Below are positions 6,521 through 13,244 of a DNA stretch of 13,909 nt, in pieces. Numbering within the stretch: position 1 is the stretch's first letter; each line of letters begins with the position of its first letter. Source of the stretch: Betaproteobacteria bacterium (GTDB lineage Bacteria; Pseudomonadota; Gammaproteobacteria; Burkholderiales; Casimicrobiaceae); the NCBI GenBank assembly GCA_005888955.1, contig VBCS01000060.1:1-13909 (forward strand), given 5' to 3'. The notes below the pieces were generated by a model. It was given only the letters and a program-made list of their open reading frames with translations. It was not told where the DNA came from and ran no database searches. Position numbers and translations under genes: made by a program.

Positions 6521-7552
6521 ATGCTTGACTCCCGCGCGCAACACCTTTTGAAGACGCTGATCGAGCGCTACATCGCCGACGGGCAGCCGGTCGGGTCGCG
6601 AGTCCTGTCGCGGCAATCCGGACTCGAGCTTTCGCCGGCGACGATCCGCAACGTGATGGCCGACCTCGAAGAAATGGGGTTCATCGCGAGCCCGCACACG
6701 TCTGCGGGACGCATTCCGACACCCAGGGGTTACCGCTTTTTTGTCGACAGTCTGCTCGTGGTCAAGCCGCTCGAGGAAGGCGAGATCAGCGAGCTGCAGG
6801 GTCAGCTGCAAGCGGACCGGCCGCAACTGCTGGTCGGCGCCGCGGCGCAGATGCTCTCGCAGCTCACGCATTTCGCCGGCGTCGTTGCGACGCCGCGCCG
6901 ACGCGAGGCATCTTTCCGCCACATCGAGTTCCTGCGCCTGTCCGACCGGCGGGTGCTCCTGATCATCGTCACGCCCGAAGGCGACGTGCAGAACCGGATC
7001 CTGCACACCGATCGGCCCTACTCGCAGCCGCAGCTGCTCGAGGCATCGAATTTTTTCAATCAGCACTACGCGGGCCAGCCGTTCCACGCCATCCGGGCAC
7101 TGCTTGCCGACGAGCTGCGACAGTTGCGCGAGGACGTGGTCGGGCTGATGAGTGCCGCGGTCGAGGCGGGGGACGCGGCGCTTGCCGAGAGTGGCGACGA
7201 TCTCGTGGTGTCCGGCGAAAAAAATCTCCTCCAGGCCGAGGATCTCGCGTCGAACATGGATCGCCTGCGGCTTCTGTTCGATGTGTTCGAGCAGAAGACG
7301 TCCCTGCTGCATCTGCTCGACGTCAGCCAGCGTGCCCAGGGTGTTCATCTTTTCATCGGCGGCGAATCAGGCTTGGCACCGCTCGACGAGTGCAGCGTCA
7401 TCACCGCGCCGTACGAAGTCGACGGCCAGGTCCTGGGCACGCTGGGCGTTATCGGCCCGACGCGGATGGCCTACGAGCGTGTCATTCCGATCGTCGACGT
7501 CACCGCCAAGCTGCTGTCGAATGCGTTGACGCAACAACTCAACGACGCGTGA
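6521..7552 (+). CDS. hrcA: Heat-inducible transcription repressor HrcA
   Basis: Cytoplasmic repressor that binds the CIRCE operator (TTAGCACTC-N9-GAGTGCTAA), usually upstream of groESL and sometimes dnaK, and is itself folded with GroEL help. The 343 residues match the family length. The N-terminus MLDSRAQHLLKTLIERYIAD with GSRVLS, then SPATIRNVMADLEEMG (38-53) and SPHTSAGRIPT (57-67), is the HrcA winged-helix signature. The rest is the GAF-like and dimerisation region. The start is fixed by this family-typical beginning, although the spacing to any ribosome-binding site is unusually short. No CIRCE element is visible in the window, so its targets probably lie elsewhere. The next gene starts 11 nt after the stop. 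Confidence 0.96.
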   Translation: MLDSRAQHLLKTLIERYIADGQPVGSRVLSRQSGLELSPATIRNVMADLEEMGFIASPHTSAGRIPTPRGYRFFVDSLLVVKPLEEGEISELQGQLQADRPQLLVGAAAQMLSQLTHFAGVVATPRRREASFRHIEFLRLSDRRVLLIIVTPEGDVQNRILHTDRPYSQPQLLEASNFFNQHYAGQPFHAIRALLADELRQLREDVVGLMSAAVEAGDAALAESGDDLVVSGEKNLLQAEDLASNMDRLRLLFDVFEQKTSLLHLLDVSQRAQGVHLFIGGESGLAPLDECSVITAPYEVDGQVLGTLGVIGPTRMAYERVIPIVDVTAKLLSNALTQQLNDA

Positions 7553-7563
7553 GGATCGCTGCA

Positions 7564-8046
7564 GTGGCAGATGCGGCGAGGGCAAACGCGGCGCTGATCG
7601 AACGCTTCTACTCGGCCTTCGCGCGCAGGGACGTCGAGACGATGCTGTCGTGCTATCGGCCCGACGTCGTCTTCTGCGATCCCGTGTTCGGCACGCTATC
7701 CGGACCGCAGGCGCGCGCGATGTGGCGGATGTTGAATGCCCGCGCCGTCGACCTCGCCGTCGAGTTCGGCGAGGTTGCCGCGACCGGTGGCGGCGGCAGC
7801 GCACACTGGGAAGCGCGCTACACCTATACGGCGACAGGACGGCCGGTGCACAATCGCATCGACGCGTCTTTCGAGTTTCGCGACGGGTCGATCGCACGCC
7901 ACGTCGACCGGTTCAGCCTGTGGCGCTGGGCGGCGATGGCGCTGGGCAGTCAGGGTGCGCTGCTGGGGTGGTTGCCGCCGGTGCGCTCCGCCATTCGCGC
8001 TCGCGCAGCCAAGGCGCTTGCCGCGTACATGGCAGCCAACTCATGA
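7564..8046 (+). CDS. NTF2/SnoaL-like domain protein of unknown function
   Basis: Small protein (160 residues) with the start of a nuclear transport factor 2-like cone fold. An N-terminal helix (ALIERFYSAFARRD, about 10-23) is followed by MLSCYRPDVVFCDPVFG, the common opening of SnoaL-like proteins. Strands around HWEARYTYTATGRPVHNRIDASFEFRDG and a helical C-terminus complete it. I chose GTG 7564 because GAGG at 7551-7554 lies 9 nt upstream. The GTG at 7549 overlapping the hrcA stop is an alternative. Its own stop overlaps the hemH start (ATGA), so it is probably translated together with hrcA and hemH. NTF2-like folds bind small hydrophobic ligands or catalyse isomerisation, but no ligand or reaction can be named. 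Confidence 0.82.
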   Translation: MADAARANAALIERFYSAFARRDVETMLSCYRPDVVFCDPVFGTLSGPQARAMWRMLNARAVDLAVEFGEVAATGGGGSAHWEARYTYTATGRPVHNRIDASFEFRDGSIARHVDRFSLWRWAAMALGSQGALLGWLPPVRSAIRARAAKALAAYMAANS

Positions 8047-9182
8047 GCGGCACTCTCGCTCCATCCCGGGTGAAGCGCTGTCTGCCCGAACCGAAGTTTT
8101 CCCACGACCGCGCAGGTCGGCTCGGCGTCCTGCTCATCAATCTCGGTACGCCGGACGCGCCGACAACAAGCGCCGTCCGCCGCTACCTCGCCGAATTTCT
8201 TTCGGATCCGCGGGTCGTCGAGATTCCGCGCGTGGTTTGGAAGCCGCTGCTGCACGGCGTGATACTGCGCACCCGTCCGGCACGGTCGGCGCAGCGCTAT
8301 GGCACGATCTGGACCAAGGACGGATCGCCATTGCTCGTCCACAGCTTGCGGCAGCGGACCCTCCTGCATGGTTATCTCGGCCAGCGGTTGAAGATCCTGG
8401 GGCTGCCGTCGGACCACGCCCAGGTGGAGCTCGGGATGCGCTACGGCGCCCCGTCGATCGCGGAAGCGCTCGCGAAGCTGCGCGAAAGCGGCTGCGAGCG
8501 CATACTGGTACTGCCGCTGTATCCGCAATACGCCGCGAGCACGACCGCTTCCGCGCTCGATGCGGTGTTTGCCGCCGTAAGCAGGATGCGGCGGATGCCC
8601 GCGCTGCGCGTGGTCGACGCCTATCATGACGCCGCCGGGTACATCGGCGCGCTGGCGCAGAACATCAACGACTATTGGGTGAAGAACGGCCGGCCGAACA
8701 AACTCGTGCTGTCGTTCCACGGCGTGCCGCGCCGTACGCTCGATCTCGGCGATCCTTACCACTGCCACTGCCACAAGACGGCGCGGCTGCTCGCGACCGA
8801 GCTGGGACTCAAGCCCGAGCAATACGCGGTAACGTTCCAATCACGGTTCGGCCGCGGCGAATGGCTCAAGCCGTATACGGGAGCCATGCTGGTCGCCCTG
8901 GCGAGGGAGGGCATGCGGCGCGTGGATGTCGCCTGCCCGGGCTTTGTCAGCGATTGCCTCGAAACGCTGGAGGAGATCGCGCTCGACGGCAGGGCCGCAT
9001 TCCTCAAGGCCGGAGGCGCCGAATTTCACGCCATTCCGTGCCTCAACGAGCGGCCGGCGTGGATTGCCGCGCTCGCGGACCTTGCGTTGAAAAACCTCGG
9101 GGGGTGGCTGGATCCTCCGCCCGATGCCGCCGCTCGCGAGCTGACCCAGGCGCGCGCGAAAGCGCGCGGGGCCGAGGCGTGA
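8043..9182 (+). CDS. hemH: Ferrochelatase
   Basis: Inserts Fe2+ into protoporphyrin IX, the last step of protoheme synthesis, in the cytoplasm or at the inner membrane. The product is 379 residues. After an N-terminal extension of about 25 residues comes GVLLINLGTPDAP, the family opening. The ferrochelatase signature LSFHGVP contains the catalytic His226. PGFVSDCLETLEEI follows, with Glu307 the likely partner residue. LPLYPQYAASTT is also family-typical. ATG 8043 overlaps the upstream stop by 4 nt, which suggests translational coupling to the NTF2-like gene. Overlap with hrcA's unit and closeness to grpE put haem synthesis beside the heat-shock genes, an arrangement seen in betaproteobacteria. 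Confidence 0.96.
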   Translation: MSGTLAPSRVKRCLPEPKFSHDRAGRLGVLLINLGTPDAPTTSAVRRYLAEFLSDPRVVEIPRVVWKPLLHGVILRTRPARSAQRYGTIWTKDGSPLLVHSLRQRTLLHGYLGQRLKILGLPSDHAQVELGMRYGAPSIAEALAKLRESGCERILVLPLYPQYAASTTASALDAVFAAVSRMRRMPALRVVDAYHDAAGYIGALAQNINDYWVKNGRPNKLVLSFHGVPRRTLDLGDPYHCHCHKTARLLATELGLKPEQYAVTFQSRFGRGEWLKPYTGAMLVALAREGMRRVDVACPGFVSDCLETLEEIALDGRAAFLKAGGAEFHAIPCLNERPAWIAALADLALKNLGGWLDPPPDAAARELTQARAKARGAEA

Positions 9183-9199
9183 TTTCACCCCCGCGAGCG

Positions 9200-9226
9200 A
9201 TTGAAACATGCGGAAATGCCCTCAAT
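9200..9226 (+). promoter_or_regulatory. Candidate sigma-32 promoter of grpE
   Basis: ATTGAA at 9200-9205 (consensus CTTGAA, five of six) is followed after 13 bp by CCTCAATG at 9219-9226, a partial match to CCCCATNT. It is in the hemH-grpE gap, 27 nt before the grpE ATG, and the spacing is within the RpoH range. The -10 is imperfect, so this is weaker than the dnaK promoter. Confidence 0.4.
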
Positions 9227-9253
9227 GTAGAACCGTCGATGCGAGGAGCAGGA

Positions 9254-9832
9254 ATGAGCAACGATCCCGATCAGAACACTCAAGTTTCGGCCGAGGTCGA
9301 GGGCGGTCTGCCGGCCCCGACCGATGCGCCGCCGGAGCGTCCGGGCGAGGGTCCCGAGCCGACGGCCCACCTGGCAGCGCTGCTCAAGGAGGCCGAAGAC
9401 GAGGCCGCGCGGCTGAAAGACGCGTGGCTCCGCGCCAAAGCCGAGACCGAGAACGTCCGCAAGCAGGCTCAGAACGACCTTGCCAAGGCGCACAAGTACG
9501 CGATCGAGCGCTTTGCGCAGGATCTGCTGACCGTGAAGGATGCGCTGGAGCTTTCGCTTGCGACACCGAACGCTACGACCGAAGCTTTGAAGGATGGCGT
9601 CGAGCTGACGCTCAAGAACCTGAACGCTGCGTTCGACAAGGCGCGAATCGTCGAAATCGACCCCACCGGCGAGAAGTACGACCCCCACCGTCACCAGGCG
9701 ATGACCATGATCGAGTCCGCAGAGCCTCCCGGTACCGTCGTGCAGGTCTTCCAGAAGGGCTATCTCCTCAACGACCGGATGCTGCGTCCGGCGCTGGTCG
9801 CCGTGGCGAAAGCGAAGGACGGTTCTGCTTAA
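9254..9832 (+). CDS. grpE: Nucleotide exchange factor GrpE
   Basis: Homodimeric co-chaperone that releases ADP from DnaK. The 192 residues are normal. A Pro/Glu-rich flexible N-terminus (1-36) precedes a long charged helix predicted to form the paired coiled coil (about 37-90, LKEAEDEAARLKDAWLRAKA). The four-helix region follows, then the C-terminal beta domain with the GrpE signature (FDKARIVEIDPTGEKYDPHR from 127, ending VVQVFQKGYLLNDRMLRPA). ATG 9254 is chosen because AGGAG at 9244-9248 lies 5 nt before it. The in-frame ATG at 9239 lacks such a site. It sits 120 bp upstream of dnaK, which has its own promoter, and is preceded by a possible sigma-32 promoter. Confidence 0.96.
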   Translation: MSNDPDQNTQVSAEVEGGLPAPTDAPPERPGEGPEPTAHLAALLKEAEDEAARLKDAWLRAKAETENVRKQAQNDLAKAHKYAIERFAQDLLTVKDALELSLATPNATTEALKDGVELTLKNLNAAFDKARIVEIDPTGEKYDPHRHQAMTMIESAEPPGTVVQVFQKGYLLNDRMLRPALVAVAKAKDGSA

Positions 9833-9883
9833 GGGGCGGTATGAGCCATGCAATCGCCGGACAAGGTCGTACGCGGCCATTGG

Positions 9884-9912
9884 CTTGAATCCGATCATAA
9901 AAAACCCCATCT
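9884..9912 (+). promoter_or_regulatory. Sigma-32 (RpoH) heat-shock promoter of dnaK
   Basis: CTTGAA at 9884-9889 matches the RpoH -35 perfectly. After a 15-bp spacer, CCCCATCT at 9905-9912 matches the -10 consensus CCCCATNT perfectly. The predicted transcript start near 9919 gives a leader of roughly 35 nt before the dnaK ATG at 9953, with AAGGAAGG just upstream of the start. The E. coli dnaK P1 promoter has the same type of arrangement. Confidence 0.85.
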
Positions 9913-9952
9913 AGCGCATAGGTAAGCAATCTCGGATAAGGAAGGAACGGAC

Positions 9953-11524
9953 ATGGCCAAGATCATCGGTATCGACCTCGGCACGACCAACAGCTGTGTG
10001 GCCATCATGGAAGGCGGGCAGCCGAAGGTTATCGAAAATTCGGAAGGTGGGCGTACTACGCCGTCGATCGTCGCCTACCTGGAGGACGGCGAGACCCTCG
10101 TCGGGGCGCCGGCGAAGCGGCAGGCGGTCACCAATGCGAAGAACACGATTTTCGCCGTCAAGCGGCTGATAGGCCGGCGCTTCGAGGAAAAGGAAGTGCA
10201 AAAGGACATCGGCCTGATGCCCTACAAGATCGTCAGGGCCGACAACGGCGACGCGTGGGTCGAGGTGCGCGGCAAGAAGGTCGCACCGCAACAGGTGTCA
10301 GCGGAAATCCTGCGTAAGATGAAAAAGACGGCCGAAGATTATCTCGGTGAGGAAGTGACCGAGGCCGTCATCACCGTTCCCGCGTATTTCAACGACTCGC
10401 AGCGGCAAGCGACCAAGGACGCGGGCAAGATCGCCGGACTCGAGGTCAAACGGATCATCAACGAGCCCACAGCCGCGGCGCTCGCGTTCGGGCTCGATAA
10501 GAAGGAAGGCGACCGCAAGATCGCGGTCTACGACCTGGGCGGCGGGACGTTCGATATCTCGATTATTGAAATCGCAGTCGTCGACAAGGAACACCAGTTC
10601 GAGGTGCTGTCGACCAACGGCGACACGTTCCTCGGCGGCGAGGACTTCGACCAGAGGATGATCGACTACGTCGTCACCGAATTCAAGAAGGACCAGGGCG
10701 TTGACCTCAAGAACGACGTGCTGGCACTGCAGCGGCTCAAGGAAGCGGCCGAGAAGGCCAAGATCGAGTTGTCCTCGTCGCAGCAGACCGAGATCAACCT
10801 GCCGTACATCACGGCCGACCAATCGGGGCCCAAGCACCTGTCGATAAAGATCACGCGGGCGAAGTTCGAGTCGCTCGTGGAAGACTTGATCGAGAAGACG
10901 ATCGAGCCCTGCCGCATCGCGATCAAGGACGCAGGCGTGAAGCTCTCCGACATCGGCGACGTGATCCTGGTCGGCGGCATGACGCGCATGCCCAAGGTGC
11001 AAGAGAAGGTGAAGGAATTCTTCGGCAAGGAACCGCGCAAGGACGTCAACCCCGATGAGGCAGTCGCGGTCGGCGCAGCGATACAGGGCGGCGTGCTCAG
11101 GGGCGACGTGAAGGATGTACTCCTTCTCGACGTAACGCCGCTGTCCCTCGGCATCGAAACCCTGGGCGGCGTCATGACCAAGCTGATCCAGAAGAACACG
11201 ACGATCCCGACCAAGGCGCAGCAGGTGTTCTCGACCGCTGACGACAACCAGTCGGCGGTGACGATCCATGTGCTGCAGGGCGAGCGTGACGTGGCTTCCG
11301 GCAACAAGAGCCTCGGCCAGTTCAACCTGGAAGGCATTCCGCCATCGCCGCGTGGCATGCCGCAGATCGAGGTCACGTTCGACATCGACGCCAACGGCAT
11401 CCTGCACGTGTCGGCCAAGGACAAGGCGACCGGCAAGGAGAACAAGATCACGATCAAGGCATCGTCGGGGCTGTCCGAAGGTGCAGGCGCGCAACCACCT
11501 CGATGCGCTCGTCCACAGCGTTAA
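9953..11524 (+). CDS. dnaK: Chaperone DnaK (Hsp70), frameshifted: nucleotide-binding and beta substrate-binding domains only
   Basis: ATP-driven Hsp70 chaperone of the cytoplasm. The ATPase domain is complete: IGIDLGTTNS near residue 5, DLGGGTFD from D194, and VGGMTRMP. The interdomain linker VLLLD (389-393) is at the same numbering as in E. coli. The beta substrate-binding domain runs to SSGLSE, ending at Glu509. There the normal DEIQ...ELVQARN stretch is missing. The reading frame slips, 14 unrelated residues follow, and it stops at 523 instead of about 640. The lid continues in another frame from 11481. As written, the product is a lidless DnaK. The ribosome-binding site AAGGAAGG and a perfect sigma-32 promoter precede it. 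The lesion may be real or an assembly error. Confidence 0.93.
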   Translation: MAKIIGIDLGTTNSCVAIMEGGQPKVIENSEGGRTTPSIVAYLEDGETLVGAPAKRQAVTNAKNTIFAVKRLIGRRFEEKEVQKDIGLMPYKIVRADNGDAWVEVRGKKVAPQQVSAEILRKMKKTAEDYLGEEVTEAVITVPAYFNDSQRQATKDAGKIAGLEVKRIINEPTAAALAFGLDKKEGDRKIAVYDLGGGTFDISIIEIAVVDKEHQFEVLSTNGDTFLGGEDFDQRMIDYVVTEFKKDQGVDLKNDVLALQRLKEAAEKAKIELSSSQQTEINLPYITADQSGPKHLSIKITRAKFESLVEDLIEKTIEPCRIAIKDAGVKLSDIGDVILVGGMTRMPKVQEKVKEFFGKEPRKDVNPDEAVAVGAAIQGGVLRGDVKDVLLLDVTPLSLGIETLGGVMTKLIQKNTTIPTKAQQVFSTADDNQSAVTIHVLQGERDVASGNKSLGQFNLEGIPPSPRGMPQIEVTFDIDANGILHVSAKDKATGKENKITIKASSGLSEGAGAQPPRCARPQR

Positions 11525-11822
11525 GAAATCGCTCGGCGAATACGGCGAGAAGGTCGGCAGCGACGAGAAGGGCAAGATCGAGGCGGCGCTGAAGGATGCC
11601 GAGGAGCTCCTCAAGCAGCAGGATGCCGGCAAGGAGGCGCTCGAAACCAAGGCGGAGGCGCTGATGACCGCCTCGCAGAAGTTGGGCGAGGCGATGTACG
11701 CCAAATCGCAGGCAGAAGCGCAGACCGCGAATGCGGGCGAGGCGGGCGCCGGGGGTAGCGGCAAGGAGAGCGACGAGAAGGTGGTCGACGCGGAGTTTAC
11801 GGAAGTCAAAGACAAGAAGTGA
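11481..11822 (+). pseudogene. dnaK: Frameshifted 3' part of dnaK encoding the helical lid and C-terminus
   Basis: From GTG 11481 this frame reads VQARNHLDALVHSVKKSLGE, which is DnaK helix B sequence. It continues through ALMTASQKLGEAMYA, a Gly/Ala-rich linker and the standard C-terminus VVDAEFTEVKDKK, giving 113 residues. It is out of frame with the upstream dnaK part. Against the family, the 23 residues between LSE and VQARN are absent and one base remains, so about 68 bp are deleted. No ribosome-binding site precedes GTG 11481, and it is probably not translated on its own. The sequence is otherwise undecayed, which argues for a recent event or an artefact. Confidence 0.9.
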
Positions 11823-11827
11823 TATTC

Positions 11828-11880
11828 CGTCGCGCCGGACCGACGCTGGCATCATGTCGAAACGCTGCGTCGGCGTGACG
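11828..11880 (+). repeat. Imperfect inverted repeat after dnaK
   Basis: CGTC-G-CGCC (11828-11836) and GACGC (11842-11846) pair with GCGTC-GGCG-T-GACG (11867-11880), allowing one G-U pair and a 5-nt bulge around a 20-nt loop. A simpler 7-bp version is CCGACGC (11840-11846) with GCGTCGG (11867-11873). It begins just after the dnaK stop and is followed directly by the stronger hairpin at 11889. The role is unknown. It may be 3'-end stabilisation or processing. Confidence 0.35.
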
Positions 11881-11888
11881 CAATATCT

Positions 11889-11936
11889 GGCCGAGTTGAA
11901 GCGGGCGCCTCCCGGCGCCCCTTAACTCGGCCGTTT
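11889..11936 (+). terminator. Strong hairpin between dnaK and dnaJ, terminator or attenuator
   Basis: GGCCGAGTT (11889-11897) pairs with AACTCGGCC (11924-11932). AAG (11899-11901) pairs with CTT (11921-11923), and GGGCGCC (11903-11909) with GGCGCCC (11914-11920). That is 19 pairs with two single-base bulges and a TCCC loop. Only a short T run (GTTTGT) follows, so it may terminate partially. It lies in the 180-bp dnaK-dnaJ gap and could set a lower DnaJ than DnaK level or protect the dnaK mRNA end. Confidence 0.65.
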
Positions 11937-12002
11937 GTCGTCGGTGCGACGCGCGTTGGCGGCGGCGGAAATGATTTGGGAGAGCGGGTTCGGAAGGGAC
12001 GA

Positions 12003-13163
12003 ATGGCAAAGCGCGATTACTACACGGTGCTCGGGGTCAACCGCGACGCTTCCGAAGAGGACATCAAGAAGGCTTACCGGAAGCTGGCGATGAAGCATCA
12101 TCCGGACCGCAATCCGGACGACAAGACCTCCGAGGAAAAATTCAAGGAAGCGAAAGCCGCGTATGAGATTCTCTCGGACGCGAAGAAGCGCGCCGCGTAC
12201 GATCAGTTCGGTCATGCGGGCGTCGATGCTTCCGCTGGGTTCGGCGCGGCCGGTGCGCGCGGCTTCGGTGGCGGACCCGAAGGCTTCGGCGGATTTGCCG
12301 ACGCGTTCGGCGACATCTTCGGCGAAATTTTCGGTGGCGCGGGCGCGGGCGGTGGTCGGGGCCGCGGCAACGGCGTGTATCGCGGCGCTGATCTGCGCTA
12401 CAACCTCGAGCTGTCACTGGAAGAGGCGGCACGCGGCACGGAAGCCAAGATCCGCATTCCCGCGCTGGAGCAATGCGCGACCTGCCACGGCTCAGGCGCC
12501 AAACCGGGAACGCAGCCCAAGACCTGCCCGACGTGCAACGGCCAGGGTCAGGTGCGCGTCTCGCAGGGCTTTTTCTCCATCCAGCAGACCTGTCCGCAAT
12601 GCCACGGCACCGGCAAGATCATTCCCGAACCGTGCCCCACCTGCGGCGGCGTTGGCCGTATCAAGAGGCACAAAACGCTGTCGGTGAAAATTCCCGCAGG
12701 GGTCGATAAGGACGATCGCATTCGCCTGGCCGGCGAGGGCGAGGCGGGGCTGAACGGCGGACCTCCCGGCGATCTCTACGTCGTCGTCGGCCTGAAGCCG
12801 CATCCGGTGTTCCAGCGCGACAACAGCGACCTGCATTGCGAGATGCCGATCTCTTTCACCACGGCGGCGATGGGAGGCGAGATCGAGATTCCGACGCTCG
12901 ACGGCCACGCCAACGTCAAGATTCCGCCCGAAACGCAGACCGGTCAGGTGTTCCGCTTGCGCAACAAGGGGATCAAGGGCGTGCGCAGCAGCGTCCACGG
13001 CGACCTCTACTGCCATGTCTCCATCGAGACGCCGGTAAAGCTTACGCCGCGGCAGAAGGAACTGTTACGCGAGCTCGAGGCGATCAATGCCGCAAATCCG
13101 GGCGCGCACAACCCGCGTGCCAAGAACTGGTTCGACCGCGTGCGCGAGTTCTTCGGCCCGTAG
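12003..13163 (+). CDS. dnaJ: Chaperone protein DnaJ (Hsp40)
   Basis: Co-chaperone that delivers substrates to DnaK and stimulates its ATPase. The 386 residues compare with about 376 in E. coli. The J domain covers residues 1-70 with HPD at 33-35. A Gly/Phe-rich linker (about 72-125) follows. Four CxxCxGxG zinc motifs start at Cys158, Cys175, Cys197 and Cys211, binding two zinc ions, and the C-terminal substrate domains are complete. The start ATG 12003 gives the standard MAKRDYYTVLGV and has GGAAGG 5 nt upstream. The upstream TTG at 11976 is in frame but unlikely. DnaJ is intact even though its partner dnaK is broken as written. Its transcription may come through the hairpin at 11889 or from an unseen promoter. 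Confidence 0.97.
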   Translation: MAKRDYYTVLGVNRDASEEDIKKAYRKLAMKHHPDRNPDDKTSEEKFKEAKAAYEILSDAKKRAAYDQFGHAGVDASAGFGAAGARGFGGGPEGFGGFADAFGDIFGEIFGGAGAGGGRGRGNGVYRGADLRYNLELSLEEAARGTEAKIRIPALEQCATCHGSGAKPGTQPKTCPTCNGQGQVRVSQGFFSIQQTCPQCHGTGKIIPEPCPTCGGVGRIKRHKTLSVKIPAGVDKDDRIRLAGEGEAGLNGGPPGDLYVVVGLKPHPVFQRDNSDLHCEMPISFTTAAMGGEIEIPTLDGHANVKIPPETQTGQVFRLRNKGIKGVRSSVHGDLYCHVSIETPVKLTPRQKELLRELEAINAANPGAHNPRAKNWFDRVREFFGP

Positions 13164-13177
13164 CGATCCTCGGCGGC

Positions 13178-13206
13178 TTGTCGCGATGCGGCCTTCGGCT
13201 TAGCAT
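13178..13206 (+). promoter_or_regulatory. Candidate sigma-70 promoter of the binding-protein gene
   Basis: TTGTCG (13178-13183) and TAGCAT (13201-13206) are separated by 17 bp, and each matches four of six consensus bases. The pair lies in the 81-bp gap after dnaJ, about 40 nt before the next start codon. No convincing terminator for dnaJ is visible in this gap. Confidence 0.4.
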
Positions 13207-13244
13207 TCGGCTCTTTCCGAGAATCTGCATCGAGGGAGAGCGCT

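Noticed and set aside
5575..6522. Second minus-strand frame over nadK (about 315 codons)
   Set aside because: It is a shadow of nadK in another frame, Arg/Ala-rich with no recognisable domain, while the nadK frame carries GGDGT and the other kinase motifs.
11471..11524. Programmed ribosomal frameshift in dnaK
   Set aside because: No slippery heptamer is present, and a simple slip would not restore the 23 missing family residues. A deletion explains both the gap and the frame change.
10298..11815. Long open frame (about 505 codons) antisense to dnaK
   Set aside because: High GC and dnaK codon use routinely leave the opposite strand open. The translation is low-complexity (Leu/Arg/Asp/Val-rich) and resembles no family I know, while the + strand is clearly DnaK.
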